This document shows, piece by piece, positions 9,206 to 20,847 of a stretch of DNA of 64,000 bases. Both the position numbers and the translations under genes were made by a program. The stretch is from Sporocytophaga myxococcoides DSM 11118 (GTDB lineage Bacteria; Bacteroidota; Bacteroidia; Cytophagales; Cytophagaceae), in NCBI RefSeq assembly GCF_000426725.1, contig NZ_AUFX01000006.1, forward strand, positions 124,001 through 188,000, written 5' to 3'. The notes below the pieces were generated by a model. That model was not told the DNA's origin. It searched no databases and was given only the letters and a program-made list of their open reading frames with translations. How positions within the stretch are numbered: the stretch's first letter is position 1; each line of letters starts with the position of its first letter.

Positions 9206-10118
9206 AGCTTTACAAATTATTTGCTTATTAATTTTTATTTCTACAACTGTATTTTCCCAGGATAATCTATTCACTGTATTAGCCACTAAAGGGACAAACA
9301 AATATGCAACATCAGGATCAAGTGATTGGAAAGCCGTTACTCCAGGCAAAAAGTTATTAAAAGATGATAAACTTTCTATCGATGAAAATGGATACATCGG
9401 TCTCGTTCATAAAAGTGGAAAAACCATCGAAATAAAAAAGGCTGGTGTATACGAAGTTGCCAAACTGAATAGTGAAGTTGCTGCTCAGAATAGCTCCATA
9501 ACAAAAAAATATGTTGATTATGTTACAAGCGAAATCTCAAGCGGTGGCTCCGAGAATATGGCTTCTAACAGACATAAATATATGGATGTTACAGGATCAG
9601 TTGAAAGAGATGTACCATCAATTAAAGTACTTGCACCAAAAGAATCTTTCGTAATAGGATTGCCAGTTCTTTTAAAATGGAAGCCTGTTGCCGGTGCGAA
9701 AAGTTATGCAGTCACTGTGAAAAACCTTTTTGATGAGCCAGTATACACTATTGAGGTTGAAAATAACTTTGCAATCCTTGATTTCAGCAAATTGAATATT
9801 CAAAAAGATAAGGTATATGGATATCAGATTGAAACAAAAGGTTCCGAACATTTTGCAAAATTTGAAGGATATTCCTTCAAATATCTTCCAGAGGATAAAG
9901 CAACCAAAGTAAGCAAAGAAGCTGATGAACTGAGAGCCAATCTTAATGAAGAAACAGCTTTAAATAAAATAATTCTGGCGACTTTTTATGAGGATCAAAA
10001 CCTATTATTGAATGCTCTGGAATGTTATGAAACAGCCCTAAAACTTGCTCCAGATATTGAAGAATACAAGATTGCATATGGTAAGTTCCTTGACCGACAT
10101 AAACTTACAGAAAAATAA
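9195..10118 (+). CDS. secreted FecR-like domain protein with C-terminal TPR-like helices
   Basis: 307 aa with a signal peptide (MRTKALQIICLLIFISTTVFSQ). Residues about 25-95 fit a FecR-like beta domain: a value-setting strand, DWKAVTPGKKLLKDDKLSIDE, then GYIGLVHKSGKTIEIKKAG. A middle beta region (145-230) contains a LKWKPVAGAKSYAVTV sequence like a fibronectin-type or Big domain. The C-terminus (245-307) is helical and TPR-like (ALECYETALKLAPDIEEY). CHASE2 and FecR-domain proteins are often adjacent in bacteria, which supports a joint envelope-sensing role with the preceding gene, which it overlaps by 11 bases. The domain reading is by eye. Confidence 0.65.
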   Translation: MRTKALQIICLLIFISTTVFSQDNLFTVLATKGTNKYATSGSSDWKAVTPGKKLLKDDKLSIDENGYIGLVHKSGKTIEIKKAGVYEVAKLNSEVAAQNSSITKKYVDYVTSEISSGGSENMASNRHKYMDVTGSVERDVPSIKVLAPKESFVIGLPVLLKWKPVAGAKSYAVTVKNLFDEPVYTIEVENNFAILDFSKLNIQKDKVYGYQIETKGSEHFAKFEGYSFKYLPEDKATKVSKEADELRANLNEETALNKIILATFYEDQNLLLNALECYETALKLAPDIEEYKIAYGKFLDRHKLTEK

Positions 10119-10120
10119 TA

Positions 10121-10160
10121 AAAAAGAAGAGGTTGATTTAAAAATCAACCTCTTCTTTTT
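10121..10160. terminator. bidirectional terminator
   Basis: A near-perfect stem of about 19 bp (GAAGAGGTTGATTT and its complement) with A and T tracts on both flanks. It sits between the convergent FecR-like gene and the PRC-barrel gene and can serve both. Confidence 0.85.
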
Positions 10161-10173
10161 TAGACTATTCCTA

Positions 10174-10677
10174 CTAAGGATTAGGACTACTAAAATAATG
10201 ATCCGGATTAGGAGCAAGAAGTGAAGGATCGAACAGGCCTGGTTCATCCGTTATTTCTTTATAATATCCCGTTTTTGTAGACTCCAAAGCACTTTCAGGG
10301 CTAAGAACTTCTCTAAGAGTGTGCTCATAATCCAAAGTTACTATACCACCTTTTACAATCGGGAATTTTAATAAAAGGTCTCTTTCTATTCCTCTCAAGA
10401 AAAGCTTATTGTTTGATTTACTAAATTCACAATGATTAAGTGCAATAAATAAATGCCTCTCACCTCCCCCGTGGCTAAATTCTTTGTTTGTTAAAATATC
10501 AATGAACTTAGTCTTTCCTTCAATTGGATCTATAATGAGATCGGATACGTTTCCCAAACTCTCATTTTTCTCATTAATAACTTCATACCCGAGGAAACCT
10601 TCTTCATCTACCAGATTGCTGTGCTTCAAACTGCTAAAGCGCACTAAATTTCTTCTCCATTCCAACTCGTCTTCCAT
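10174..10677 (-). CDS. PRC-barrel domain protein
   Basis: 167 aa soluble protein. DEEGFLGYEVINEKNESLGNVSDLIIDP followed by KFIDILT is a PRC-barrel half as found in photosynthetic reaction-centre H subunit and RimM-like proteins. A second, weaker half follows (ERHLFIALNHCEF). The C-terminus is low in complexity and Pro/Asn-rich. The start is fixed by a perfect AAGGAGGTGA just before ATG 10677, unusual in this genome. It is coupled to the upstream membrane-protein gene, whose stop overlaps this ribosome-binding site. Many such proteins are stress- or membrane-associated; the role here is unknown. Confidence 0.75.
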   Translation of the reverse strand: MEDELEWRRNLVRFSSLKHSNLVDEEGFLGYEVINEKNESLGNVSDLIIDPIEGKTKFIDILTNKEFSHGGGERHLFIALNHCEFSKSNNKLFLRGIERDLLLKFPIVKGGIVTLDYEHTLREVLSPESALESTKTGYYKEITDEPGLFDPSLLAPNPDHYFSSPNP

Positions 10678-10680
10678 TAT

Positions 10681-10690
10681 TCACCTCCTT
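10681..10690 (-). promoter_or_regulatory. perfect Shine-Dalgarno sequence of the PRC-barrel gene
   Basis: Minus-strand AAGGAGGTGA is complementary to the 16S rRNA 3' end and lies 3 bases before ATG 10677. Bacteroidota genes rarely use such a site, and most genes here have none. It overlaps the stop codon of the upstream gene. Confidence 0.8.
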
Positions 10691-11337
10691 TATGATGGTT
10701 GTTCCATATCGTCAATAATATCTGCTACCTCAACAAAAAAATCTTCAACTTTATTTTTCTGTGCTTCGACAGATTTGTCAGGGGACAGGGAGCCTGCCAT
10801 ATTACTTATATCTCTTGATGCCTTATCAAGAGTAGGATAATTCTCCTTCTGAATTTCTGTCACAACTTTGGATGCAGAGGTAAATATTTTTTTCAAATCA
10901 TCTGGATTGTCTGTCAAAGCAGGATTTTTTATCATATCATTTACCTTTCCGTTAAACTCTTTTAATCTCCTTACAATTTCTGGACTACGCTTATTTTCTG
11001 TGCTTATAGCATTTAATGCCTGAGACATCTTTACAATTGCCTGCAGTGTTACAACATTATCTTTTCCAATAGATTTTTTCGCTTTTTTAGAATTAACAAA
11101 TTCCTGAAAATCAATAACTCTTTGCTCCTTGTTGAAATTTCCCGGAAGAGAATTCACATCAGCTTTATCGCTATCAACAGGAAAAGGCTCATAAATAACA
11201 ATTTCTTCAGCCTCCCCTGACTGATTGACATCTACTGAGGTCTTCTTGATATACATCCATGCTCCTACCAGGATAAAAACTAAAGCAATTACCCATGGCC
11301 AGAAGGACTTTTTTTTATTTTCATTAGTACCTTTCAT
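10690..11337 (-). CDS. hypothetical membrane-anchored protein
   Basis: 215 aa with one N-terminal membrane helix (about residues 11-30, FWPWVIALVFILVGAWMYI) after a lysine-rich cytoplasmic start. A linker and a helical soluble domain of about 130 residues follow outside the cytoplasm. I recognise no family. It lies 12 bp before the PRC-barrel gene on the same strand, so the two probably form a small operon, and the terminator at 11401-11434 insulates it from DUF3467 upstream. The gene looks real (open frame, normal composition); function is unknown. Confidence 0.65.
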   Translation of the reverse strand: MKGTNENKKKSFWPWVIALVFILVGAWMYIKKTSVDVNQSGEAEEIVIYEPFPVDSDKADVNSLPGNFNKEQRVIDFQEFVNSKKAKKSIGKDNVVTLQAIVKMSQALNAISTENKRSPEIVRRLKEFNGKVNDMIKNPALTDNPDDLKKIFTSASKVVTEIQKENYPTLDKASRDISNMAGSLSPDKSVEAQKNKVEDFFVEVADIIDDMEQPS

Positions 11338-11400
11338 CCCAATCTCATATATAAAAAAACCTGACAGAAAAAATATTGGTTCATGATAGTTTACCCAATA

Positions 11401-11434
11401 AAAAAAGCTCTCCGGAAAATTCCGGAGAGCTTTT
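11401..11434. terminator. bidirectional terminator
   Basis: Stem AAGCTCTCCGGAA with its perfect complement and A/T tracts on both flanks. It lies about 117 bp after the DUF3467 stop on the minus strand, before the start of the membrane protein gene at 11337. Confidence 0.85.
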
Positions 11435-11551
11435 GCTGTTTGAAAGATCCATTCTCTATGTCAACCACAACAAAGAGAAGCGAATCTAGCTAATTTATAG
11501 ATATTTACAACAACCTTAATTAATTATTTTTAATTCTCACATTAAATGAAC

Positions 11552-11884
11552 TCAGGCTTCCCCCATTGTGCCACCGAAATTCATTGGAAATCTGGGAAAA
11601 TCTTCTGTATTGTTAATTTCGCCAAATGCCTCCTCATACTTTTTAACGTTTTCTTTCAAGGCTACAACCAATCTTTTGGCGTGCTCTGGAGTAATAACAA
11701 TTCTAGCTTTTACTTTTGCCTTAGGTACGCCAGGCATCAGTCTGATGAAATCAATAACAAACTCACTGTTGGAATGAGCAATCATTGCCAGATTAGAATA
11801 TACTCCTTCTGCTATCTCCTCAGTTAATTCTATGTTAATCTGATTCTGGTCAGTATTTTGATTTTTCTTTTTGTCGTCTGCCAT
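11552..11884 (-). CDS. DUF3467 family protein
   Basis: 110 aa small cytoplasmic protein. After a polar, lysine-rich tail, INIELTEEIAEGVYSNLAMIAHSNSEFVIDFIRLMPG followed by ARIVITPEHAKRLVVALKENVKKYEEAFG is the diagnostic DUF3467 core. The family is widespread in Bacteroidota, often near rpoC, with no known function. It lies downstream of rpoC on the same strand but behind that gene's terminator. Confidence 0.8.
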   Translation of the reverse strand: MADDKKKNQNTDQNQINIELTEEIAEGVYSNLAMIAHSNSEFVIDFIRLMPGVPKAKVKARIVITPEHAKRLVVALKENVKKYEEAFGEINNTEDFPRFPMNFGGTMGEA

Positions 11885-11920
11885 GTTTTTTTAATTAAAT
11901 TCTTAACCTGATACAAAAAA

Positions 11921-11963
11921 TAAGACCTTAGACTTCAATTATTTCTGAATGCCTAAGGTCTTA
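11921..11963 (-). terminator. terminator of the rpl-rpo operon
   Basis: Stem TAAGACCTTAG / CTAAGGTCTTA with a 21-base loop. On the minus strand it is followed by a run of T, directly after the rpoC stop at 11983. Confidence 0.85.
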
Positions 11964-11982
11964 ATAATTCTATACTAAAATA

Positions 11983-14900
11983 CTATTTTTCTTGAAGTTC
12001 TTCCTTCTTTGAAGCCTGCTGAAACGCCTCTTTAGAAGCATTAAGTTGATCGTATTCTTCTTTAGATCCTACAATGTATGACTGGTACTCTCTCTGTCCT
12101 GTACCTGCAGGTATCAAGTGACCAACGATAACGTTTTCTTTCAGACCTTGTAGATAATCTACTTTTCCTCTGATTGAAGCTTCGCTCAATACTTTGGTAG
12201 TTTCCTGGAATGAAGCAGCAGAGATAAAGCTTTCTGTTCCCAAAGAAGCCTGAGTAATACCTTGAAGAGTTGGCCTTGAAACAGCAGCCTCTGCATCTCT
12301 TACAGTGACAAGTTTCATATCTTTCCTCTTAAGACTTGAATTTTCATCTCTCAATCTTCTTGCGGTAACGATCATACCTGGTTTTAGAGTTTCAGAATCG
12401 CCTGCATCTACTACAACCTTCTTGTCAAGTACGCTGTCATTTTCTTCTCTGAAAGAGAATTTATCAACAACTTGGTTTTGAAGGAAGTTAGTGTCACCAG
12501 CTTCAATGATCTCTACTTTTTGCATCATCTGCCTTACTATAACCTCGCAATGCTTATCATTGATTTTTACACCTTGAAGTCTGTAAACCTCCTGAATTTC
12601 ATTTACAAGATATTCCTGAACAGCAGTAGGCCCTTTGATTGCAAGGATATCTGAAGGAGTAATAGCACCATCCGATAATGGATAACCTGCTTTTACAAAG
12701 TCATTATCCTGAACCAAGATATGTTTAGAAAGAGGAACTAGGTATTTTTTTCTAACACCATCTTTAGATTCGATAAAGATTTCTCTATTACCTCTCTTGA
12801 TACCACCATATGTAACTACACCATCGATCTCAGAAACAACTGCAGGATTTGAAGGGTTTCTTGCCTCGAATAACTCTGTTACCCTTGGAAGACCTCCCGT
12901 GATATCTCTTGTTTTACCAACAGCTCTCGGGATCTTTGCAAGAATTTGTCCTGCTTTAACTTCCTGCTCGTTTTCAACAGCAAGGTGGGCACCCACCGGA
13001 ATGTTAAATGTTTTTGTTTCACCTTTTTTAGAGTGAACAAGTATCGCAGGGTTTTTAGATTTATCCTTAGTATCAACGATAACTTTTTCTCTGTGTCCTG
13101 TTTGCTCATCTGACTCTTCGCGGAAAGTAACACCTTCTACGATAGCTTCAAATTCAATCCTTCCGTCAAACTCAGAAAGAATTACAGCATTGTATGGATC
13201 CCAGTTACAGATATCCTGACCTTTGGATACTTTGTCTCCTTCTTTTACTTTAAGGAAAGCTCCATAAGGAACGTGGTTTGTAATAAGAACTTTTTCATTC
13301 TTATCATCCATGATTCTTATTTCACCAGAACGTCCCATCACGACATCAACTCTGTCTCCTTCGTTATTTGTAGTAACAATAGATTTAACTTCGTCAAATG
13401 CAATGATACCTTCAAATTTAGCTTTGATAGAAGCATCAACAGCAATGTTAGAAGCAGTACCTCCTACGTGGAACGTCCTAAGTGTAAGCTGTGTACCTGG
13501 CTCACCAATAGATTGTGCAGCGATAACACCTACAGCTTCTCCTCTTTCTACCATTCTACCAGTAGCAAGGTTTCTTCCGTAACATTTAGCACATACACCT
13601 CTTCTTGATTCGCAAGTTAATACCGAACGAATCTCTACAGATTCAATAGCTGATTCATCGATTGTTCTTGCTATATTTTCATCCACTTCTTCTCCAGCTC
13701 CAATTACTAATTCATTTGTAATCGGATCAAAGATATCGTGAACTGTTACTCTACCTAAAATTCTTTCAGAAAGCGGCTCAACAACTTCTTCGTTATCTTT
13801 TAGCGCAGTAACAGTAAGTCCTCTTAAAGTACCACAATCTGGCTCGTTGATAACAACGTCTTGTGCTACGTCTACAAGTCTTCTTGTCAGGTAACCAGCA
13901 TCCGCAGTTTTAAGAGCTGTATCCGCAAGACCTTTTCTAGCACCGTGTGTAGAAATAAAGTACTCGATAACGTCAAGACCTTCTTTAAAGTTAGAAAGAA
14001 TCGGGTTTTCAATAATCTCACCGATAGACCCCTGAAGGTTTTTCTGAGGTTTAGCCATAAGCCCCCTCATACCACCAAGCTGACGAATCTGCTCTCTAGA
14101 ACCTCTAGCTCCTGAGTGCATCATCATGTAGATGGAGTTGAATCCCTGCTGATCACTCTCAAGCTGTTGCATTAGAGTTTCAGTGATCTGAGAGTTGATC
14201 CTTGTCCAGATATCAATTACCTGATTATATCTTTCGTTATCTGTGATCAATCCCATCAAGTAGTTGTTCCAAACAGCATCCACATCTTCTTTCGCCTGAA
14301 CAACAAGAATATTTTTAGCATCAGGAACCTTAACATCAGAAAGACCGATAGACAGTCCTCCTCTAAATGCAGACATAAATCCTAGTTGTTTGATATCATC
14401 AAGGAAATGTGCTGTCCTTGAGTTACCAGCAACTTTGAATACGTGTCCGATAATCTGCTGAAGTTTTTTCTTGGTTAACAACTCATTGATATAACCTACT
14501 TCTTCTGGAACAAGTAAGTTGAATAAAACTCTACCTGCAACAGTATCAATCAATTTGTTATCAAGGCCACCTTCTTCGTTTCTTACATTTACCCTAACCT
14601 TGATATGAGCATGCTGAGAAAGTCTTCCTTCATTAAGAGCTATAACAACCTCCTCCGGTCCGTAGAAAACTTTTCCTTCACCAAGTATCGGATATTCCGG
14701 AGTTGATTTTCTTCCTTTTGTAACATAGTACAGACCAAGAACCATGTCCTGAGATGGTACAGTAATAGGAGCACCGTTTGCAGGGTTAAGGATATTATGA
14801 GAAGCAAGCATTAATACTGATGCTTCAAGAATAGCTTCCTGTCCAAGTGGTACGTGTACCGCCATTTGGTCACCGTCAAAGTCAGCGTTGAAGGCAGTAC

Positions 14901-16302
14901 AAACCAGAGGATGTAACTGAATCGCTTTACCTTCTATAAGTTTAGGCTGGAAAGCCTGAATACCCAATCTGTGAAGTGTTGGAGCACGGTTAAGAAGTAC
15001 AGGGTGCCCTTTCAATACGTTTTCAAGGATATCCCACACTACAGGATCTTTTCTGTCAACAATTTTCTTTGCAGACTTAACAGTTTTAACAATTCCTCTC
15101 TCAATCAGTTTTCTTATTATAAATGGCTTGAACAACTCAGCAGCCATGTCTTTAGGAAGACCGCACTCATGAAGTTTCAATTCAGGACCGACAACAATAA
15201 CTGAACGACCAGAGTAATCAACCCTTTTACCAAGAAGGTTCTGACGGAAACGACCTTGCTTACCTTTAAGCATATCACTTAAAGATTTCAATGCTCTGTT
15301 ACCTTCAGCTCTTACTGCATTTACTTTTCTTGAGTTATCGAAAAGAGAATCAACAGCCTCTTGAAGCATACGTTTCTCATTTCTAAGAATAACTTCCGGA
15401 GCTTTTATTTCAATAAGTCTTTTCAGACGGTTATTTCTGATAATTACCCTTCTGTAAAGGTCATTTAAATCAGATGTTGCAAAACGACCACCGTCCAAAG
15501 GTACAAGAGGACGAAGTTCAGGAGGAATAACAGGAACCATTCTGACAACCATCCACTCAGGCTTGTTCTCAATGCGCGTTCTAGCATCTCTGAAAGCCTC
15601 TACTACTTTCAATCTTTTTAAAGCCTCTGCTTTTCTTTGCTGAGAAGTATCGTTTGCAGCAGCGTGTCTTAAGCTGTATGAAAGCTCATCAAGTTTAATT
15701 CTTGATAAAAGCATTTCCAGAGCATCAGCACCCATTTTTGCAATAAACTTATTCGGATCCTCATCATCAAGCATTTGGTTTTCTCTTGGAAGTTTATCCA
15801 AGATATCCAGATACTCATCTTCAGTCAAGAAGTCAAGATAGTTGATACCATCTTCAGATTTTACACCTGACTGAATTACAACATATCTTTCATAATAAAT
15901 AATCTGATCAAGTTTTTTAGTAGGTAAACCTAATAAATAACCTATTTTATTTGGTAAAGATCTGAAATACCAGATATGAGCCACAGGAACAACAAGTTCT
16001 ATGTGTCCCATTCTTTCCCTTCTAACTTTTTTCTCAGTTACCTCAACCCCACATCTGTCACAGATAATACCTTTATATCTAATTCTTTTGTATTTACCGC
16101 AATGACACTCCCAATCTTTCACAGGACCAAATATTCTTTCGCAGAATAGTCCACCCATTTCAGGTTTGTAGGTTCTGTAATTGATCGTCTCCGGTTGCGT
16201 TACTTCTCCATGAGAGCTTTCCAAAATGGATTCAGGTGAAGCAAGGCTAATGGTGACTTTTGAGAAGTCCTGATTTAATTTTTTATTTTTTCTGAAAGCC
16301 AT
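11983..16302 (-). CDS. rpoC: RNA polymerase subunit beta'
   Basis: 1439 aa, catalytic subunit that with beta forms the active centre. The N-terminal zinc-binding region is [13 protein letters not shown]...CDRCG. The Mg2+-binding NADFDGD motif places the three catalytic aspartates at 474, 476 and 478. The second zinc site is [13 protein letters not shown] near residue 900, and the trigger-loop region follows ([16 protein letters not shown]). Length is usual for Bacteroidota. It is the last gene of the operon, 80 bp after rpoB with a hairpin in between, and ends in a terminator. Confidence 0.99.
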   Translation of the reverse strand: MAFRKNKKLNQDFSKVTISLASPESILESSHGEVTQPETINYRTYKPEMGGLFCERIFGPVKDWECHCGKYKRIRYKGIICDRCGVEVTEKKVRRERMGHIELVVPVAHIWYFRSLPNKIGYLLGLPTKKLDQIIYYERYVVIQSGVKSEDGINYLDFLTEDEYLDILDKLPRENQMLDDEDPNKFIAKMGADALEMLLSRIKLDELSYSLRHAAANDTSQQRKAEALKRLKVVEAFRDARTRIENKPEWMVVRMVPVIPPELRPLVPLDGGRFATSDLNDLYRRVIIRNNRLKRLIEIKAPEVILRNEKRMLQEAVDSLFDNSRKVNAVRAEGNRALKSLSDMLKGKQGRFRQNLLGKRVDYSGRSVIVVGPELKLHECGLPKDMAAELFKPFIIRKLIERGIVKTVKSAKKIVDRKDPVVWDILENVLKGHPVLLNRAPTLHRLGIQAFQPKLIEGKAIQLHPLVCTAFNADFDGDQMAVHVPLGQEAILEASVLMLASHNILNPANGAPITVPSQDMVLGLYYVTKGRKSTPEYPILGEGKVFYGPEEVVIALNEGRLSQHAHIKVRVNVRNEEGGLDNKLIDTVAGRVLFNLLVPEEVGYINELLTKKKLQQIIGHVFKVAGNSRTAHFLDDIKQLGFMSAFRGGLSIGLSDVKVPDAKNILVVQAKEDVDAVWNNYLMGLITDNERYNQVIDIWTRINSQITETLMQQLESDQQGFNSIYMMMHSGARGSREQIRQLGGMRGLMAKPQKNLQGSIGEIIENPILSNFKEGLDVIEYFISTHGARKGLADTALKTADAGYLTRRLVDVAQDVVINEPDCGTLRGLTVTALKDNEEVVEPLSERILGRVTVHDIFDPITNELVIGAGEEVDENIARTIDESAIESVEIRSVLTCESRRGVCAKCYGRNLATGRMVERGEAVGVIAAQSIGEPGTQLTLRTFHVGGTASNIAVDASIKAKFEGIIAFDEVKSIVTTNNEGDRVDVVMGRSGEIRIMDDKNEKVLITNHVPYGAFLKVKEGDKVSKGQDICNWDPYNAVILSEFDGRIEFEAIVEGVTFREESDEQTGHREKVIVDTKDKSKNPAILVHSKKGETKTFNIPVGAHLAVENEQEVKAGQILAKIPRAVGKTRDITGGLPRVTELFEARNPSNPAVVSEIDGVVTYGGIKRGNREIFIESKDGVRKKYLVPLSKHILVQDNDFVKAGYPLSDGAITPSDILAIKGPTAVQEYLVNEIQEVYRLQGVKINDKHCEVIVRQMMQKVEIIEAGDTNFLQNQVVDKFSFREENDSVLDKKVVVDAGDSETLKPGMIVTARRLRDENSSLKRKDMKLVTVRDAEAAVSRPTLQGITQASLGTESFISAASFQETTKVLSEASIRGKVDYLQGLKENVIVGHLIPAGTGQREYQSYIVGSKEEYDQLNASKEAFQQASKKEELQEK

Positions 16303-16346
16303 CTTTTAGGTTTTATATCCTGAAACAAACTTAAAAAAATATGAAT

Positions 16347-16371
16347 AGCTGCCGGATTAACTCCGGCAGCT
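16347..16371 (-). terminator. rpoB-rpoC intercistronic hairpin
   Basis: A perfect 10-bp stem AGCTGCCGGA with complement and a 5-base loop, between the rpoB stop and the rpoC start. On the minus strand a T run follows about 8 bases later, so it could act as a weak terminator, attenuator or RNA-processing site inside the operon. Confidence 0.6.
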
Positions 16372-16382
16372 TTAGTTAATGA

Positions 16383-19300
16383 TTAGTCTAAAGTGATTTC
16401 CAGCGCAAGGCCTCTTAACTCGTGAACCAATACGTTGAAGGATTCTGGTATATTCGGCTTAGGCATATTTTCGCCTTTAACTATGGCTTCATAAGCTTTT
16501 GCTCTACCTATAACGTCATCAGATTTTACTGTCAGGATTTCCTGAAGAACGTTTGCCGCACCGAATGCCTCAAGTGCCCAAACCTCCATTTCTCCAAACC
16601 TCTGACCTCCGAACTGAGCTTTACCTCCAAGTGGCTGTTGAGTGATCAATGAGTATGGACCGATTGAACGGGCATGCATCTTATCATCAACTAAGTGACC
16701 AAGTTTCAGCATATAAATCACACCCACAGTAACCGGCTGATCAAATCTCTGACCTGTTAAACCATCATGTAGGTATGTTCTACCGAATGAAGGCAAGCCT
16801 GCAAGCGATAATTCATTTGCTACCTCTTCTTCACTTGCACCATCAAATATTGGAGTAGCATAAGTCTTACCAAGTTTTAGTCCGGCCCATCCAAGAACTG
16901 TCTCATATATCTGACCAAGGTTCATACGTGAAGGTACCCCAAGCGGATTTAGAACAATGTCTACAGGAGTTCCATCAGCAAGGAAAGGCATATCTTCATC
17001 ACGAACTATTTTAGCTACAACCCCTTTGTTTCCGTGACGACCGGCCATTTTATCACCCACTTTCAGTTTACGTTTTTTAGCTACGTATACTTTAGCTAGC
17101 TGAACTATACCTGCAGGAAGTTCATCTCCAACTTCCAAAGTGAATCTTTCGCGTTTAAATCTTCCTGAAAGTTCGTTTCTTTTTCTGTTGTAGTTTTTAA
17201 CAAGACTATGGATCATTAAGTTGACCTTCTCCTCAGAAGTCCAACCTTCAAGAATCAGATCACCTAAAAGATTTACTTCTTCCTGCACATTATATGTACT
17301 TTCGTCTCTATAGCTGTTACGCTCAGGGAAAACGTTTTCTGAAATATTTCTTCTGTTGAATTTTACACCTTTGGAAATAATCTCATCACCAAACTTGCGC
17401 TTAACCCCATTACTAGTTTTACCATCCAGCAATTCAACCATTTTCTCAATCATTATAGCTCTGATCGCCAAAAGGTCTTTACTATATTTTGCTTTTAATG
17501 TATCAACTTGTTTCTTGGATTTTGCCCTTATGTCTTTATCCTTTTTAGGACGAGAGAACAGCTTTGTGTCAATTACAACACCTCTTAATGACGGAGAAGC
17601 TTTTAATGAAGCGTCTTTAACATCTCCAGCTTTATCTCCAAAGATAGCTCTAAGAAGTTTTTCTTCAGGAGTTGGATCTGTTTCACCTTTAGGAGTGATT
17701 TTACCAATTAGAATATCACCTTCCTTAACTTCTGCACCAATACGTACAATTCCGTTTTCGTCAAGGTTTTTAACTGCCTCTTCACTTACGTTTGGAATTT
17801 CAGAAGTAAGCTCCTCTTCCCCTCTCTTTGTATCCCTAACTTCTAGTTCAAATTCTTCAATATGTATAGAAGTAAAGATATCATCACGAACAACTTTCTC
17901 TGAAATAACAATAGCATCCTCGAAGTTGTATCCTTGCCATGGCATGAATGCTACTTTTAGGTTTCTACCAAGAGCAAGCTCTCCGTTATTTGTAGCATAT
18001 CCTTCGCAAAGAACCTGGCCTTTTTTAACTCTTTGCCCTTTATATACAATAGGCTTAAGATTTATACAAGTATCCTGGTTAGTTCTTCTGAATTTAACAA
18101 GATCATATGTTTTGCTTTCGGTATCAAAGCTTACAAGCTTTTCGTCGTCGTTAAGATCATACTTGATAACTATTTTCTTAGCATCAACAAAATCTACAAC
18201 TCCTTCACCTTCTGCAGTTACAAGTGCTCTTGAATCAACAGCTACACGACCTTCAAGACCAGTTCCAACAATTGGAGCTTCCGGCTTTAATAGAGGTACA
18301 GCTTGACGTTGCATGTTTGAACCCATCAACGCACGGTTAGCATCGTCGTGCTCAAGGAATGGAATCAAAGAAGCCGCAACAGAAACAATCTGATTTGGCG
18401 CAACGTCCATATATGATAATTTATCAGGCTCAACAACAGGGAAGTCACCTTCATATCTTGCTTTAACTTTGTCAAGCATGAAATTACCAGTGTTATCTAT
18501 TTTAGCATTAGCCTGAGCAATATTATGACGATCTTCTTCTTCAGCTGTTAAATAAACAGGATCCTTCAAGCTTACTTTACCTTCTTCTACTTTAAGGTAA
18601 GGAGTCTCTATGAAGCCCATGTTATTTACTTTTGCATGAACACAAAGAGAAGATATAAGACCAATGTTTGGTCCCTCTGGAGTTTCGATAGTACAAAGAC
18701 GACCGTAGTGTGTATAGTGAACGTCACGAACCTCAAAACCGGCTCTTTCTCTTGAAAGACCACCAGGACCAAGGGCAGACATTCTTCTTTTATGAGTAAT
18801 CTCAGCCAATGGATTTGTTTGATCCATGAATTGAGATAACTGGTTTGTACCGAAGAACGAATTGATTACAGAAGAAAGAGTTCTAGCATTAATAAGGTCT
18901 ACAGGCTTAAAATCCTCATTATCCCTTACGTTCATTCTTTCTTTGATAGTTCTAGCCATTCTGGCTAAACCAACACCAAATTGGCTATATAACTGCTCAC
19001 CAACAGTTCTAACTCTTCTGTTGCTCAAGTGGTCAATATCATCAACTACTGCCTTTGAGTTAATCAAACCGATCAGGTACTTAACAATACTAATAATATC
19101 TTGAGTAGTTAAAACTCTGATATCAGAAGCGATCTCTAGACCAAGTTTTTTGTTGATTCTATATCTACCAACTTCACCAAGATCATATCTCTTATCACTG
19201 AAGAAAAGATTATGAATAATATCTCTTGCTGTTTGCTCATCAGGAGCCTCTGTATTTCTAAGTTGTCTATAGATGGTTTCTACAGCTTCTTTTTCAGAGT

Positions 19301-20252
19301 TTGAATTATCCTTTTGAAGAGTATTATAAATGATAGTATAATCAGCTATATTTATGTCTTCTCTGTGAAGAATAATTGATTTTGTATTTGAATCTAAGAT
19401 AGTATCGATATCTTCTTCAGAGATAACAGAATCTCTCTCTAAAAGAACCTCATTTCTATCAATAGAAACAACTTCACCAGTATCTTCATCAACAAAGTCT
19501 TCAGTCCAGCTTCTTAGTACCCTTGCGGCCAACTTTCTACCTGTAACTTTCTTTAAAGAAGCTTTGTTAGCTTCTACTTCTTCTGATAAACCGAATAGGT
19601 CAAGGATATCTTTATCTGAACCGTATCCGATAGCACGTAAAAGAGTAGTAACTGGAAACTTTTTCTTTCTATCGATATAGGCATACATCACGTTGTTAAC
19701 GTCCGTAGCAAATTCGATCCAGGACCCTTTAAAAGGGATGATTCTGGCAGAATAAAGTTTTGTTCCGTTTGTATGTTTACTTTGAGCGAAAAAAACTCCC
19801 GGAGATCTGTGCAACTGAGAAACTATAACCCTTTCTGCTCCGTTTACTATAAAAGATCCCTTAAGAGTCATATAAGGAATATTCCCAAGGAATACTTCTT
19901 GCTCTATAGTCTGGAAATCTTCGTTGTCTTCGTCATTGCAGGAAAGTCTTAATTTCGCCTTAAGAGGCACTGAATATGTAAGACCTCTATCAATACATTC
20001 GTCAACGGAGTATTTGGGCGGATCTATTGTGTAATCAATAAACTCGAGGACAAAATTTTCCCTTGAGTCGCTGATAGGGAAATTTTCCGCAAATACTTTA
20101 TACAAACCCTCCTGTGTACGGCTTTCAGAGGGCGTATCAATCTGAAAGAAATCCTCAAAGGATTGTAATTGCACATCCAGAAAATCAGGGTAATCAATTA
20201 AAGATTTTCTTGAAGCAAAACTTATTCTTTCTCCTTTATTATTGATAGCCAA
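16383..20252 (-). CDS. rpoB: RNA polymerase subunit beta
   Basis: 1289 aa catalytic subunit. The rifampicin region [23 protein letters not shown]...[26 protein letters not shown] is intact, with Asp, His and Ser at the positions usually changed in resistance, so a wild-type binding site is predicted. Later motifs [24 protein letters not shown] and [20 protein letters not shown] are universal. It lies about 150 bp after rplL in the operon, with a hairpin in between. Confidence 0.99.
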   Translation of the reverse strand: MAINNKGERISFASRKSLIDYPDFLDVQLQSFEDFFQIDTPSESRTQEGLYKVFAENFPISDSRENFVLEFIDYTIDPPKYSVDECIDRGLTYSVPLKAKLRLSCNDEDNEDFQTIEQEVFLGNIPYMTLKGSFIVNGAERVIVSQLHRSPGVFFAQSKHTNGTKLYSARIIPFKGSWIEFATDVNNVMYAYIDRKKKFPVTTLLRAIGYGSDKDILDLFGLSEEVEANKASLKKVTGRKLAARVLRSWTEDFVDEDTGEVVSIDRNEVLLERDSVISEEDIDTILDSNTKSIILHREDINIADYTIIYNTLQKDNSNSEKEAVETIYRQLRNTEAPDEQTARDIIHNLFFSDKRYDLGEVGRYRINKKLGLEIASDIRVLTTQDIISIVKYLIGLINSKAVVDDIDHLSNRRVRTVGEQLYSQFGVGLARMARTIKERMNVRDNEDFKPVDLINARTLSSVINSFFGTNQLSQFMDQTNPLAEITHKRRMSALGPGGLSRERAGFEVRDVHYTHYGRLCTIETPEGPNIGLISSLCVHAKVNNMGFIETPYLKVEEGKVSLKDPVYLTAEEEDRHNIAQANAKIDNTGNFMLDKVKARYEGDFPVVEPDKLSYMDVAPNQIVSVAASLIPFLEHDDANRALMGSNMQRQAVPLLKPEAPIVGTGLEGRVAVDSRALVTAEGEGVVDFVDAKKIVIKYDLNDDEKLVSFDTESKTYDLVKFRRTNQDTCINLKPIVYKGQRVKKGQVLCEGYATNNGELALGRNLKVAFMPWQGYNFEDAIVISEKVVRDDIFTSIHIEEFELEVRDTKRGEEELTSEIPNVSEEAVKNLDENGIVRIGAEVKEGDILIGKITPKGETDPTPEEKLLRAIFGDKAGDVKDASLKASPSLRGVVIDTKLFSRPKKDKDIRAKSKKQVDTLKAKYSKDLLAIRAIMIEKMVELLDGKTSNGVKRKFGDEIISKGVKFNRRNISENVFPERNSYRDESTYNVQEEVNLLGDLILEGWTSEEKVNLMIHSLVKNYNRKRNELSGRFKRERFTLEVGDELPAGIVQLAKVYVAKKRKLKVGDKMAGRHGNKGVVAKIVRDEDMPFLADGTPVDIVLNPLGVPSRMNLGQIYETVLGWAGLKLGKTYATPIFDGASEEEVANELSLAGLPSFGRTYLHDGLTGQRFDQPVTVGVIYMLKLGHLVDDKMHARSIGPYSLITQQPLGGKAQFGGQRFGEMEVWALEAFGAANVLQEILTVKSDDVIGRAKAYEAIVKGENMPKPNIPESFNVLVHELRGLALEITLD

Positions 20253-20340
20253 TGCTTTATAAGTTTGGTTAGTGAATAATTTTTAAATATTATTACTTAA
20301 ATCAAGGGATGTCTGAAAGGTTTATACCCACAAACAGGAA

Positions 20341-20366
20341 AAGACCTGACTAAGTTGCCAGGCCTT
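20341..20366 (-). terminator. rplL-rpoB intercistronic hairpin, possible attenuator
   Basis: On the minus strand AAGGCCTG pairs with CAGGTCTT (one G-U), followed by TTTTCC. It sits between rplL and rpoB, where many bacteria have a partial terminator that lowers rpoBC expression relative to ribosomal proteins. Confidence 0.6.
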
Positions 20367-20402
20367 GAAATTATTTTTAAGGCTGTTAAAGGTAATCTTA
20401 CC

Positions 20403-20780
20403 TTATTTAATTTCAACTTCAGCTCCAGCCTCTTCTAATTGTTTCTTTAGAGACTCAGCTTCTGCCTTAGGTAGACCTTCTTTAACAGGTTTTGGAGTAG
20501 AATCAACTAGATCTTTAGCTTCTTTCAATCCAAGACCAGTAAGATCTTTAACTAATTTCACAACTGCAAGTTTAGCAGCTCCTGGATTTTTAAGAATTAC
20601 ATCGAAAGCTGTCTTTTCAGCAGGTGCTTCAGCAGCAGCTCCACCACCTCCAGCTACCATTACAGGAGCAGCAGCAGCAGGCTCGATACCGTATTCATCT
20701 TTCAGGATTTGCGCAAGTTCGTTAACTTCTTTAACAGTTAAATTTACAAGTTGCTCAGCGAATGCTTTTAAATCTGCCAT
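20403..20780 (-). CDS. rplL: 50S ribosomal protein L7/L12
   Basis: 125 aa stalk protein. The N-terminal dimerisation helices ([23 protein letters not shown]), an alanine/glycine-rich hinge, and the factor-binding C-terminal domain [38 protein letters not shown] are all present. It recruits translation factors as dimers on L10. It is encoded 67 bp after rplJ. Confidence 0.98.
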   Translation of the reverse strand: MADLKAFAEQLVNLTVKEVNELAQILKDEYGIEPAAAAPVMVAGGGGAAAEAPAEKTAFDVILKNPGAAKLAVVKLVKDLTGLGLKEAKDLVDSTPKPVKEGLPKAEAESLKKQLEEAGAEVEIK

Positions 20781-20847
20781 TTTATTATTTATTTAAAAAT
20801 TACTAATTTGATTAATGTTTATTTTTGTACAAAGTATTTCTGAAATA

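Noticed and set aside
17356-18306. A 316-codon plus-strand frame opposite rpoB
   Set aside because: It is antisense to a highly conserved gene, is Ser/Leu-rich with no motif, and arises from codon bias on the other strand.
20365-20796. A 143-codon plus-strand frame opposite rplL
   Set aside because: Shadow of the Ala/Gly/Glu-rich L7/L12 gene.
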